Assembly (NCBI GenBank): GCA_017436865.1
Contig: JAFSCH010000093.1
Location: 1 to 53,275 of the forward strand
Source: Lachnospiraceae bacterium
GTDB taxonomy: Bacteria; Bacillota; Clostridia; Lachnospirales; Lachnospiraceae
Direction of reading: 5' to 3'
Length of the DNA: 53,275 nucleotides
Positions within the stretch are counted from its first letter, which is position 1. Each line of letters starts with the position of its first letter. Positions 16,036 through 24,328 of the stretch are shown here, one piece after another. The notes below the pieces were generated by a model. The model ran no database searches and was not told the DNA's origin. It worked only from the letters and a program-made list of their open reading frames with translations. A program made the translations under genes and the position numbers.

Positions 16036-16834
16036 ACGCACACCACCTTTTCCAAATCATTTCCCATATTTTGTCTTGAAGTACTTCGGATATAATGCCA
16101 TCAAGTCCTTCCATTATCCTCTCTCTATCAGTTTCACACAAAGGATTTAGCATAGGCCTTTTATCTGCAGGTATCAATTTCAAATTCTCCCATGTAGACT
16201 TTGACCCAATATAATTATTACAAGGTTTATCTTCCATTACATCGAATGCCTCTATCTGAGTATCATTCATACAGCGACAAAGCAGTGAAAGTCCATGATC
16301 AAACAACGGTGCCATACGAAAAGTTTTCTTTCGGCTATTACGTAACACTTCAATATTGGCACCATGACGGTCACGATTGAGAATCAGATAATCCACTACG
16401 AGCATCTGATAAATATAATCTTCCCACCCCTTGCGCACGCAAAAATCAAGGGCAGATTCCGCCTCATATTCTTCTCTTTCCTTATATGCATCCAGCGCAA
16501 TTTTGGACTCACCTTTTTCCTTAAAATCATCAGAGGCGCAAAGGTATACATCTCTAATTTTCCCATCCACTATGATATCTGCATGGATAAGCTGATATGA
16601 CAAATGCGGAATCCCTAATATTGTAAGCAACCTATCAACAATCAATTCATTTACACATTCATGACCGATTACGCCCTGCACTTTATCAAAATTCGAAAGC
16701 TTATAGTAAACTTTTCTGCCTCCTAATTCCGAATACGATTTCAAAAAGGAACCTGCTGTTCCTGATGAATTACGATATACCGACCAGGACAAATAAGTGA
16801 GGTCCTGTTTTTCTCTTATCAACTGTATATTCAT
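16013..16834 (-). CDS. HipA-like protein kinase, 273 aa
   Basis: The C-terminal kinase motifs of HipA are visible: VVDYLILNRDRHGANIEVL (147-165) with the catalytic N-R-D-x-H-x-x-N, and MAPLFDHGLSLL (174-185) with the metal-binding aspartate. Length is much below full HipA (about 440), matching the shorter HipA-like proteins common in Clostridia. HipA enzymes phosphorylate targets such as glutamyl-tRNA synthetase; the target here is unknown. Gene order is kinase first, HTH partner second, the reverse of hipBA. The ribosome site GGAGG precedes the start at 16834. A promoter with two palindromic operators lies just upstream. Confidence 0.8.
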   Translation of the reverse strand: MNIQLIREKQDLTYLSWSVYRNSSGTAGSFLKSYSELGGRKVYYKLSNFDKVQGVIGHECVNELIVDRLLTILGIPHLSYQLIHADIIVDGKIRDVYLCASDDFKEKGESKIALDAYKEREEYEAESALDFCVRKGWEDYIYQMLVVDYLILNRDRHGANIEVLRNSRKKTFRMAPLFDHGLSLLCRCMNDTQIEAFDVMEDKPCNNYIGSKSTWENLKLIPADKRPMLNPLCETDRERIMEGLDGIISEVLQDKIWEMIWKRWCAYEDFCNS

Positions 16835-16854
16835 AGTCTTCCACCTCCATCTTA

Positions 16855-16917
16855 ATTTTATTCTATCACTTGTCGTACGTCAAGCAATATTTTTATTTCA
16901 CTTGTCATATGACAAGT
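16855..16917 (-). promoter_or_regulatory. Promoter of the HipA-like module with two palindromic operators
   Basis: The minus-strand promoter is TTGACG (16878-16883), 17 bases, TAAAAT (16855-16860). Operator 1 (16869-16884) is CTTGTCGT/ACGTCAAG with one mismatch and covers the -35 box. Operator 2 (16900-16917) is ACTTGTCAT/ATGACAAGT, a perfect 18-base palindrome. Their centres are 32 bases apart, about three DNA turns, which would place two bound dimers on the same face. The shared half-site is CTTGTC. Confidence 0.8.
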
Positions 16918-16947
16918 AGTATTAAGAATTTAATTACTCATAAAATA

Positions 16948-16978
16948 GTCAAGTACGATTGACTAAATCATACTTGAC
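16948..16978. terminator. Inverted repeat upstream of the HipA-like module, possible terminator
   Basis: GTCAAGTACGA (16948-16958) pairs with TCATACTTGAC (16968-16978), ten of eleven bases. A short T-rich run follows on both sides. It may end transcription coming from the integrase side. Confidence 0.45.
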
Positions 16979-17302
16979 CATTTTTCAACAAACCATGTCA
17001 CAGCCCCAAATTCACTAAAATTTGGTATAAATCTGGTATAAAAATCCTCTTCTAAACTCCCACAACCCTTGATTTTCCTAGACTTTTTCCGAAAAGCAAC
17101 TTGCTGCCGCGGCAAACCATAAGCACTTTTATTTTTCTTTGCATAAGTTAGTATAACCTCGAATTTCTTAGTATTTACAAGGGTTCCAAGGTTTTTACCC
17201 TAGAACCCTAACTTATTATATCTTAGCCATCAAAATAGGTAAAAATCGAGGTAATTTTTTCATTCGTACATCACACTACTTTTTAAACCTATAAACTACT
17301 TA
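16979..17302. other. Relic stretch with a long inverted repeat next to the integrase tail
   Basis: No gene is supported here. It holds two short direct repeats (TTGGTATAAAT and CTGGTATAAAA, about 17031-17052). A long imperfect stem follows: ATAAGTTAG (17143-17151) with CTAACTTAT (17208-17216), and inside it AGGGTTCCAAGGT (17180-17192) with ACCCTAGAACCCT (17197-17209). Because an integrase C-terminus lies beside it, this may be the remains of an attachment region; no duplicated att core could be identified. Confidence 0.4.
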
Positions 17303-17500
17303 TTATAGCCCCTTTACTCTCGCTAAAGCCTGCTTTGCTTCAGCCATATCTATCACACTCATTTCTTTTTGCATTTCTTCTCTGATTTTAAGCTTTTCTA
17401 AATCATTTTTAGCATCTTCCAACTTAAAATGAGTATAGATATTAAACGTGGTCTGAATATCTGAGTGACCCATTCTATCTTTTTCCAGATACTTTCTCTT
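17303..17500 (-). pseudogene. C-terminal remnant of a tyrosine recombinase (integrase)
   Basis: Read on the minus strand the last 60 or so residues of an integrase are clear: RMGHSDIQTTFNIYTHFKLE, then a helical tail ending ARVKGL and a stop at 17303. The GHSDIQTT...Y segment contains the conserved second histidine region and the tyrosine nucleophile of the XerC/Int family. Everything upstream is gone; the frame meets the stop codon of the winged-helix relic at 17501. This marks the end of a former prophage or conjugative element. Confidence 0.82.
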
Positions 17501-17946
17501 TCAGTTACATTCTGATACATCCACCAATACTTTCCACTTTCCATATCGTTTCCCGTTCACTCTGCGAACATATCCTTTTTCTTGCATTACATCCATAATC
17601 CTCTTAACTGTGCTTAACGATTTGCCGGTCATCTTCGCCAAATCATTTTGTTTCACACAAGGATCTTCCACAATATGTTTTAAAATGACTAATTCCTCTA
17701 CAGTACATTTCTGAAATACCAAGAATGTTTTTCAAAAATATCATTATTCACTTCAAAGCCAAATGTTTTCATATACTTAATCATGAATACAGCTGTTGCT
17801 CTTGTATTTCCTTCACAAAATGGGTGAATCTGCCAGATATCAGAAACAAACTTCGCAAGGTGTTTTACCGATTCCGTTAATGATAAACCTTCATATGAAA
17901 ACTGCTTTTCTGTATTAAAAATGATGAAGTAAAAAGAGCATGTCAA
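17501..17946 (-). pseudogene. Chimeric relic: Fic core fragment joined out of frame to a winged-helix fragment
   Basis: The right part (17698-17946) encodes a piece of a Fic protein with the motif IWQIHPFCEGNTRATAVF and downstream KYMKTFGFEVNNDIFEKHSW. Its N-terminus is missing and replaced by unrelated bases. The left part (17501-17722), in another frame, encodes a winged helix (LAKMTGKSLSTVKRIMDVM, then RYGKWKVL) of the type found at the end of Fic or AlbA-like proteins. The two overlap out of frame, so no complete Fic protein is made. Probably two deletion events in a mobile-element cargo gene. Confidence 0.75.
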
Positions 17947-17987
17947 AACAACTCAGAGCAAAACGCTTGAGTTCACGACAAAGAAGA

Positions 17988-18005
17988 AGCCTCCGATTGG
18001 AGGCT
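17988..18005. terminator. Short strong hairpin
   Basis: AGCCTCC, four bases, GGAGGCT: a perfect 7-base stem. On the minus strand it is followed by TTCTTCTTTG, a modest T-rich tail. It lies in the relic zone between the Fic fragment and the 64-residue ORF. Confidence 0.55.
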
Positions 18006-18089
18006 AAATTTATACCTTATTACTATTGCGCTTACTTTGTAACACTTCTTTACAATACTGCCGTGGCAGATAAAAAAACCTTTTACAAA

Positions 18090-18284
18090 TTATGCATTAT
18101 AAGCTTCTTTCATAGAAAACTTAACCATATTTTTTTCAATTCCCATTCTTTCATAAATTTTACATACCTGCCCTACTTTTGCATCATTACTGGTATGCGT
18201 ACTTATTTCATAACCGCAATTGCTTAATTTCTTATAACTATCAGGATGTTTAGTCCTTTCTCTACAGAACAAGTTTGAGTACAT
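18090..18284 (-). CDS. Hypothetical protein, 64 aa
   Basis: A frame starting MYSNLFCRERTKHPDSYKKL with AAGGAGAGT directly before the ATG, 14 bases after the truncated KAP ATPase. The end is KFSMKEAYNA. No domain is recognised. Given the relics around it, it may itself be the start or end of a broken gene. Confidence 0.35.
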   Translation of the reverse strand: MYSNLFCRERTKHPDSYKKLSNCGYEISTHTSNDAKVGQVCKIYERMGIEKNMVKFSMKEAYNA

Positions 18285-18298
18285 ACTCTCCTTACTAT

Positions 18299-19084
18299 TT
18301 ATGCAGCACCAATATACTTATCAATATTGTAATGCGCTACTGGCATCTTAAATGGTACCTGAATTATTTTTTCAAAAAATTTACGACTCTTTCTTTCATC
18401 TAAATTATTCTTATATTTTTCCTTAATCCCCTGAGAAACCACTTCGTAATCAATCGCCAATACAAATACACACTTCTCACAGTCTAAGAATATTTTCAAT
18501 ACTTCCAACAATTCCACTGCTCGTAAAGGTTGCAAACGATCTAAATCATCTATATAGAATACAATTCTTTTTCCTCCGTCTGCCTGAGAAATCTCATTCA
18601 CAGTTTTCTGAAACGTATCCTTCAATTCTTGAATTATATCAACTGCATTTTTTTCTAGCTTATCACTAATCACATCATTTACTACGCTAATTCCTAACAT
18701 TTTTTCACTTTGTTCTCCAACAGCTTTTATTGCTATCTTACCAAGCCCTGTTACTAAATTAAGAAATTCCCCCACTGACCATCGTCCATCTTTGCACAAT
18801 GCTTGGGACAAATAATTAAGGAATACAATAGGAAGATCATCTCCCATAGTAAATTGTGAAAATTGCCACGTATTAAACCAAACAGAAATCACCTCTTCCC
18901 CAAGATTATTCTTTACCATATTCATAACACTTGTTTTACCACTGCCCCAATCTCCTTGAATAGCAATTGTCATTGGCGTTTCACATTCTTTAATAAACTC
19001 ACTCAACCCCGTTATATATTGCGTTATATCAAATTGATCCTGCGAAATATTTTCAATAGCTTCATCTTTCCACCCAAATCCCAT
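18299..19084 (-). CDS. KAP family P-loop NTPase, truncated
   Basis: A 261-residue N-terminal part of a KAP NTPase. Walker A is IQGDWGSGKTSVMNMV (about residues 43-58) and Walker B is IVFYIDDLDRLQPLRAVELL (about 173-192); FVLAIDYEVV follows as in the family. Complete KAP proteins usually run to 500 residues or more, with further helices after the conserved RKFFEKIIQVPFKMP; here the frame stops 15 residues later. KAP NTPases are membrane-associated and some belong to anti-phage systems. Probably non-functional. The start has AAGGAG ten bases upstream. Confidence 0.8.
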   Translation of the reverse strand: MGFGWKDEAIENISQDQFDITQYITGLSEFIKECETPMTIAIQGDWGSGKTSVMNMVKNNLGEEVISVWFNTWQFSQFTMGDDLPIVFLNYLSQALCKDGRWSVGEFLNLVTGLGKIAIKAVGEQSEKMLGISVVNDVISDKLEKNAVDIIQELKDTFQKTVNEISQADGGKRIVFYIDDLDRLQPLRAVELLEVLKIFLDCEKCVFVLAIDYEVVSQGIKEKYKNNLDERKSRKFFEKIIQVPFKMPVAHYNIDKYIGAA

Positions 19085-19145
19085 ACTATCTATTCTCCTT
19101 GTATTTTCGATTTATAACTATTTTTATTTCCTACATCTATTATGT

Positions 19146-19547
19146 CTATATAACCGTCTTAATTTTATCAATTAATGTAATATCTGCTGGCAACCATTCA
19201 ACTGAATCAAGTTCCTCTTTCGTTAACCACTTTGCAGCTTCATGTTCCTTAAGCACCAGATTACCCGAAACAATCTCTGCCCAAAAGCAATCCATAGACA
19301 GATGAAAAGTTGGATAATCATACTCGATCGTATCAATCAATTCACCTACATTAATTTCTGTCTCCAATTCTTCCATTATCTCACGCTTAAGTGCCTCTTG
19401 AGGTGTTTCACCATCTTCAATCTTTCCTCCTGGGAATTCCCAACCTCCTTTTAGGTCACCATAGCCCCTTTGAGTCGCAAAAATAATTGTCTCTCCGTGC
19501 TCATTCACTGCCTTGGTTATAGCTGCTACTACTCTAATTGTTTTCAT
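19146..19547 (-). CDS. NUDIX hydrolase, MutT-like (d)NTP pyrophosphohydrolase
   Basis: A 133-residue protein with a full Nudix box: WEFPGGKIEDGETPQEALKR followed by EIMEELETEI. The GGWEFPGG opening and the downstream WLTKEELDSVEWLPAD region match 8-oxo-dGTP diphosphatase-like enzymes, which remove damaged nucleotides. The start overlaps the stop of the DUF3427 helicase by the four bases ATGA, so the two were one operon. The helicase is now broken while this frame is intact; it may still be expressed. Confidence 0.88.
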   Translation of the reverse strand: MKTIRVVAAITKAVNEHGETIIFATQRGYGDLKGGWEFPGGKIEDGETPQEALKREIMEELETEINVGELIDTIEYDYPTFHLSMDCFWAEIVSGNLVLKEHEAAKWLTKEELDSVEWLPADITLIDKIKTVI

Positions 19548-22060
19548 GCCTCTTTTTCTCCTTTTGTTTGGATATTACTCTGTAAATAACGTAATAAATC
19601 ATTTCTAACTGGATGCTTCATTTGTACAGTTACTTTTGCAATATCTCTAATTTTGCCGTTATTGTCTTTTTTAGTATCTGCTTTAACATCTGTTATATCA
19701 AATATTCCCATATAATAGAAACCAGTCTCTGCATCACTCTTTTTTACAAGCAAATGTTTTCTTGTTGCAGTACAAACATCTTCCATGTAAGAACTGTCTA
19801 CTCCTCTGCCTATTTGTGAATCCCATCTAAAAATAACATTATCTTCAAATACATCCGCATAATCTGGTTTTCCATCTACATAACTTTTCTCTGCATCTAC
19901 ACTTTCTTCTTTATGATATGTTACAAAGATAAATACGTCATTACCTATTCTTTTCATTCCATACATTGTTGATGACAAATCTCTTCCACAATTCATTAAT
20001 AAACTTACATCACGTCTAGAATACTTTTCATACAACACAAATGGACATTCTTCACTTCTTCCATCATGGTATTTTTCTTTATACCTTCTCAAGCCAACTT
20101 CAATAATATCTCTAACCTGTCGTGCAAATTCCCTATGTTGCAAACGTTCTGTGAATCCTGCCATTCTATGAAGTATTTTAGTACTGTAATTATTTAAAAT
20201 ATCAATATGACAATATTTTTGAAGCTCTTCTTCTTTACTTACAAAACTACCTTATAGTACATTTATTGCATTAGAAAATGATTCATCATCAATTACATAT
20301 CCATACTTTTCTCCTAACTCTTTCTTAATCTCATCCAAATGAATCACTTCTTGTTCCATCAACTGCTTTAACATTTCTAATTCATATGGTCTTGTCCCAG
20401 ATAAGATAGTTTTTGACAAATACTCAAGTATAGTCATTTCCTGTTCCGATACTCTCCCTACATACAGCTCCTTTTCTTCTGATTCAAGAAACGTCTGATA
20501 TGTCTTATATTCACGTGTAATTACTAATGGATCAACTTCTCCATTATCATAGAAATCTAGCAAGTACGGAATACGTCCAAGTCTATTTTTCAAGTTCCTA
20601 TAGCTAGCTTTAATAATGGATTTCATCCCTTTAATTCTATCAATTGATGCAAAAATCTTATTCTTTGCTATTTCATCAAAATGCACTGTAGATGCACCTG
20701 GTATCGTAGTATTTCCACTGATTACATATTTTCTTATGACATCTGGATTATACGACCTGTCACCGGAAAGAGCGACTGGAATCATAAAATTATTATTGTA
20801 ATTTCCAATAAAATCAAGAATAACCACATATTCCTTTCCTTCTGCTTTACGAAGCCCTCTACCAAGCTGCTGAATAAATACTATCGGAGATTCTGTAGGT
20901 CGTAGCATAATTACTTGATTTACTTCTACAATATCAACACCTTCGTTTAAGATTTCTACCGAAAAAATATAATCCAACGGCTGTGTTTCTTCTGTAGCAT
21001 CTTTCTCATCCATAGCAAGTCTTTCAAAAGCGTATGCTCTCTCATCTTCAGATGCGCTACCATTAAGTGCAATCGTTCGATATCCTAAAGCATTAAATTT
21101 CTGTGACAATTCCTCAGATTCATCAATTCTACTACAAAAAATTAGCCCTTTTACTCTATCTCCGCTATACCCATAATATTCTGCTTGTTCAATAATATGG
21201 CGTACACGCTCATCGCCAGTAAGCAAATTGAAATCTCTATCAGACATTTTTCTCGATTTCAATTGCTTTTCTTCAACTAAGGAAACATCGCTGATTCCGA
21301 AATAGTGAAACGGACATAATATATCCTCTTCCATTGCTTGCTGCAATCGAATTTCATATGCAATCTGATAATTAAATATCTCGTAAATGTTACGTCCTGC
21401 TACATCGTCATCCCTTTTATCCGGAGTCGCAGTCATACCAAGCCATAACTTAGGTTTAAAATAATTCATGACCTTTTGATACGTGTCCGCAGAACTGTGA
21501 TGTGCCTCATCCAAGATAATACAATCAAATTCGTCAGGACTATAATTATGCAAATGTTCATCGCGATTTAATGTCTGCACCATCGCAAACACATAATCAG
21601 AATCGTAGTCCGCATATCCTGCACCTACTAATCCCATAGAAATATTCTTGCCAAATACTTTCTTGTATGATTTCCTTATCTGACGCGCCAACTGACCACG
21701 GTGAACCAAGAACAGAACTCTCTTATATTCTAGCTCTCGCATAGCAAATGCAGATGCATATGTTTTTCCTGTTCCCGTAGCCGAAATCCATAATGCTCTC
21801 TCTTCCCCTGCCTCAATAATTTTCTTCAAATTAACAATAAAGCGCGGTTTTGGTCATATTAGAACTACCAATGATAATCCTATAGATTTCATTTTTTTGA
21901 AAATGTATCCCTTAGTGTGAAATCCATCTCCTGAAGCTTCAACATCATACATTTTTAATGTAATATTGGAAAGCTGATTCAGCTTCTCCTATGCTCTTGG
22001 CTCACTAAAATTCAAATAATTGGTAGTAAGAATTTCGCCTTTAATTCCTTACTTTTCCAC
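19544..22060 (-). pseudogene. PLD-like/DEAD helicase/DUF3427 protein, degraded
   Basis: Three parts of one large protein remain in order. At about 21850-22035 are pieces of a PLD-like domain: GEILTTNYLNFSEPRA, then a TAG stop, then FHTKGYIFKK, a frame change in a run of seven A, and IIIGSSNMTKTAL. A deletion then joins this to the helicase (20252-21829), with ISATGTGKTYASAF, LDEAHHSSADTY and QLGRGLRKAEGKEYVVILDF. The DUF3427 part (19544 on) follows in the same frame after a single TAA at 20252-20254. So there are at least two nonsense codons, one frameshift and one deletion. Intact relatives pair with a NUDIX gene, as here. Confidence 0.85.
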
Positions 22061-22144
22061 TATTTACTCCTGTCTTTAAAATGTATGTCATCCAATTTTT
22101 CTCAAAGTGCCAATTTGACACTTTAGAATGAACTTTTAACACTT

Positions 22145-23035
22145 TCAATAAGCAATCCTAAAGTAATCCAAATACGCTTTATATTTATCCTGTGCTGTCA
22201 GACAGGTATCTGTCAAATACCCTTTTTCATTGTTCCATTCTTTCAATCCTCGGTAATAGAACATCTTTAGATTATCCTCTATGATGAACGGAACAATATT
22301 ATATTTCAGACATTCCTTAAACATAATCAATCTTCCCACACGACCATTACCGTCCTGAAACGGATGGATTCGCTCAAATTTCACATGGAAGTCCAGAATA
22401 TCCTCAAAGTTTTTTTCTTGTTTTCCATTGTACTCTGTCAGCAGAGCTTTCATCTTATCGGAAACTTCTTCCGGAAGTGCAGTATCCATGCCGCCAACTT
22501 CATTCGGCATTTTTTTATACTCACCAACAGCAAACCAATCTTTTCTAGAATCACTGGTTCCATTCTTCAAAATAAGATGAAGTTCCTTGATAAACTTTTC
22601 TGTCAGTGTTACTTTTGCATTATCAATAATCATATCAATACAACGGAAGTGATTTGCTGTTTCTATCACATCATCCACATTGAGCACTTCTTTTTCTACA
22701 CCGATGGTGTTAGTTTCAAAAATATATCTTGTCTGATCGTGAGTCAGACGGCTGCCTTCCATATGATTGGAATTGTATGTTAAATCAATTTGTGTCTTAT
22801 GATAAATACCACCAGAATACTTGCTTGCTTTCTGCTCCTGCAAAATATCCAGCAAAGTAACAGGCTGTTCCTTCTTCTTGTTAGAACGCTCCGGTTTTTC
22901 TGCATTTTCAGGAATATTCCAAGTCTTACCAACGAGGGATGCCCCCAGCACTCGTCCCTGCGCACAGTAGTTTCTGACACTGCGCTCTGAAACATTCCAT
23001 TTTTTTGCTATTTCAGTAACTGAAAGGTATCGCAT
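22145..23035 (-). CDS. Fic domain protein with N-terminal HTH
   Basis: A 296-residue protein. Residues 1-55 are an excisionase-like HTH (MRYLSVTEIAKKWNVSERSV, then VGKTWNIPENAEKPE). Residues about 90 to 290 are a Fic domain: an inhibitory-helix motif SNHMEG (the S/T-x3-E-G/N pattern) before the core, and the catalytic motif HPFQDGNGRVGR (about 222-233). All catalytic residues are present. Fic enzymes transfer AMP or similar groups to proteins; the target is unknown. Having the inhibitory helix in the same chain suggests self-control (class II). Start at 23035 has GGAGGAGAGCAG. The HTH is the same type as the small protein at 5529-5708. Confidence 0.88.
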   Translation of the reverse strand: MRYLSVTEIAKKWNVSERSVRNYCAQGRVLGASLVGKTWNIPENAEKPERSNKKKEQPVTLLDILQEQKASKYSGGIYHKTQIDLTYNSNHMEGSRLTHDQTRYIFETNTIGVEKEVLNVDDVIETANHFRCIDMIIDNAKVTLTEKFIKELHLILKNGTSDSRKDWFAVGEYKKMPNEVGGMDTALPEEVSDKMKALLTEYNGKQEKNFEDILDFHVKFERIHPFQDGNGRVGRLIMFKECLKYNIVPFIIEDNLKMFYYRGLKEWNNEKGYLTDTCLTAQDKYKAYLDYFRIAY

Positions 23036-23198
23036 CTGCTCTCCTCCGTTATAAATCAAATCTAAATTTACACTTTACTACGTTATAGTATATAGCATTA
23101 TCGGCAAAATATCAAACTTTTATCATGGCATTTATTTTTATTTTGCCGTTATGCCAACTACCGCAACATGTCCTATCAGTATATTATCAATATTATAC

Positions 23199-24230
23199 TC
23201 ACCCTACTCCTTCTTCCCCCTCGTTTGCCTCTTCCATCTCAAGCTGTTCTTGACCAACTCCATCCTCAAACCGCACTCGCAATACTGCCTGTGGCCAGTT
23301 GACGGAAACATATGCTCGCTTATTCTTAACCTGTGCTTCTTTAGCAAAGATCTCCATTAGACTTCCCAGAATCTCTTTTGTCAGATATCCTCCACGCCAA
23401 TGAAATAGCAATACTTTTCCTTTCTTCACCGCCTGTTTTGTCCGATTCTGTACCTCGTCCATGGTTGTCCATGAGATTTTCTTCTCTTTGTAATAGAAAT
23501 GGTCGTTATCGCTGCAAACCGGTATTTTCCAGATAACAGGTTCATGGTCTCTAAAAATCTGCTTATCTGACAAATTCACATAATCATATCTCACCATATC
23601 ATCTTTCGAAAGTGTATTGTCAAAGGTTGCATCAAGATGATAATACTGTCCGCCAATGCGAATCACATTCCATGCATGTCTATATTTTATGCCTTTTTCC
23701 GGATTCGCTTCAGACAAAGCGATAATACACCATATGTTTAGTTCATCGCACAATATTTTTACCGCCTTTGCTATCCCCTCACATACCGCAACGCCATTTC
23801 CCAACGCGCCGATGATTTCATGGGAATACTCCTTCTTCAACTTATCATACTTCACATTCTTTACCATAAAATCATGTATGAATAACTCTTTTCCCTTTTC
23901 ATCCAAATTCGCCGCCTGAAGAGCCAGTTTTTTCACTCTTGACTCCATCGCCTGGCGATGTTCCTTGATTTTACTTTTGGTAAAGAGATACTGTGGTATC
24001 ATCTCCACTACGGAAGAATCCGGATAATGCTTATAAGAAAAAGCAACAGAATAAAAAATAGCCGGACAGTCCATGCGAATCATATAATAGATATCCGACA
24101 ATTCTTTCCGCGAAAGCATTGGTACCGCAAAGGAATCCTGTAGATTTAACAATCCTTCCTTTATGGCATAGTATGCCCTCTGCTGTTCTTTATTCAATTG
24201 GTCATAATAATAATTTCCTGCTTTCGCCAT
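23199..24230 (-). CDS. Transglutaminase-like domain protein
   Basis: A 343-residue protein with the papain-like triad of the transglutaminase-like superfamily: cysteine in GVAVCEGIAKAV (about 150), histidine in YRHAWNVI (about 183), aspartate in YYHLDATFDN (about 198). There is no signal peptide or membrane segment, so it appears cytoplasmic. The C-terminal 110 residues are unassigned and end in a glutamate/glycine-rich tail. Bacterial members usually act as proteases or peptide cross-linkers; the role here is unknown. It follows the amylase gene after 98 bases. GGTGGAGG precedes the start. Confidence 0.82.
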   Translation of the reverse strand: MAKAGNYYYDQLNKEQQRAYYAIKEGLLNLQDSFAVPMLSRKELSDIYYMIRMDCPAIFYSVAFSYKHYPDSSVVEMIPQYLFTKSKIKEHRQAMESRVKKLALQAANLDEKGKELFIHDFMVKNVKYDKLKKEYSHEIIGALGNGVAVCEGIAKAVKILCDELNIWCIIALSEANPEKGIKYRHAWNVIRIGGQYYHLDATFDNTLSKDDMVRYDYVNLSDKQIFRDHEPVIWKIPVCSDNDHFYYKEKKISWTTMDEVQNRTKQAVKKGKVLLFHWRGGYLTKEILGSLMEIFAKEAQVKNKRAYVSVNWPQAVLRVRFEDGVGQEQLEMEEANEGEEGVG

Positions 24231-24280
24231 ATTTCCTCCACCTTTGCATTTTTCAGAACATAAATTTACACTAAGAAATA

Positions 24281-24306
24281 GACTAACCAGATTCCTCCAG
24301 TTAGCC
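24281..24306 (-). terminator. Weak terminator after the amylase gene
   Basis: GACTAAC (24281-24287) pairs with GTTAGCC (24300-24306), with a T-rich tail on the minus strand (TATTTCTT). It lies in the 98-base gap between the amylase and transglutaminase genes. Confidence 0.4.
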
Positions 24307-24328
24307 TATCTTCTAACTTCTTATTAAA

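Noticed and set aside
17031-17052. Attachment-site direct repeats (GGTATAAA)
   Set aside because: The two copies are adjacent and too short; a true att pair should flank an element.
19544-20164. Independent DUF3427-only gene
   Set aside because: It is in the same frame as the helicase, and codons between 20164 and 20252 continue the protein; only one stop codon separates them.
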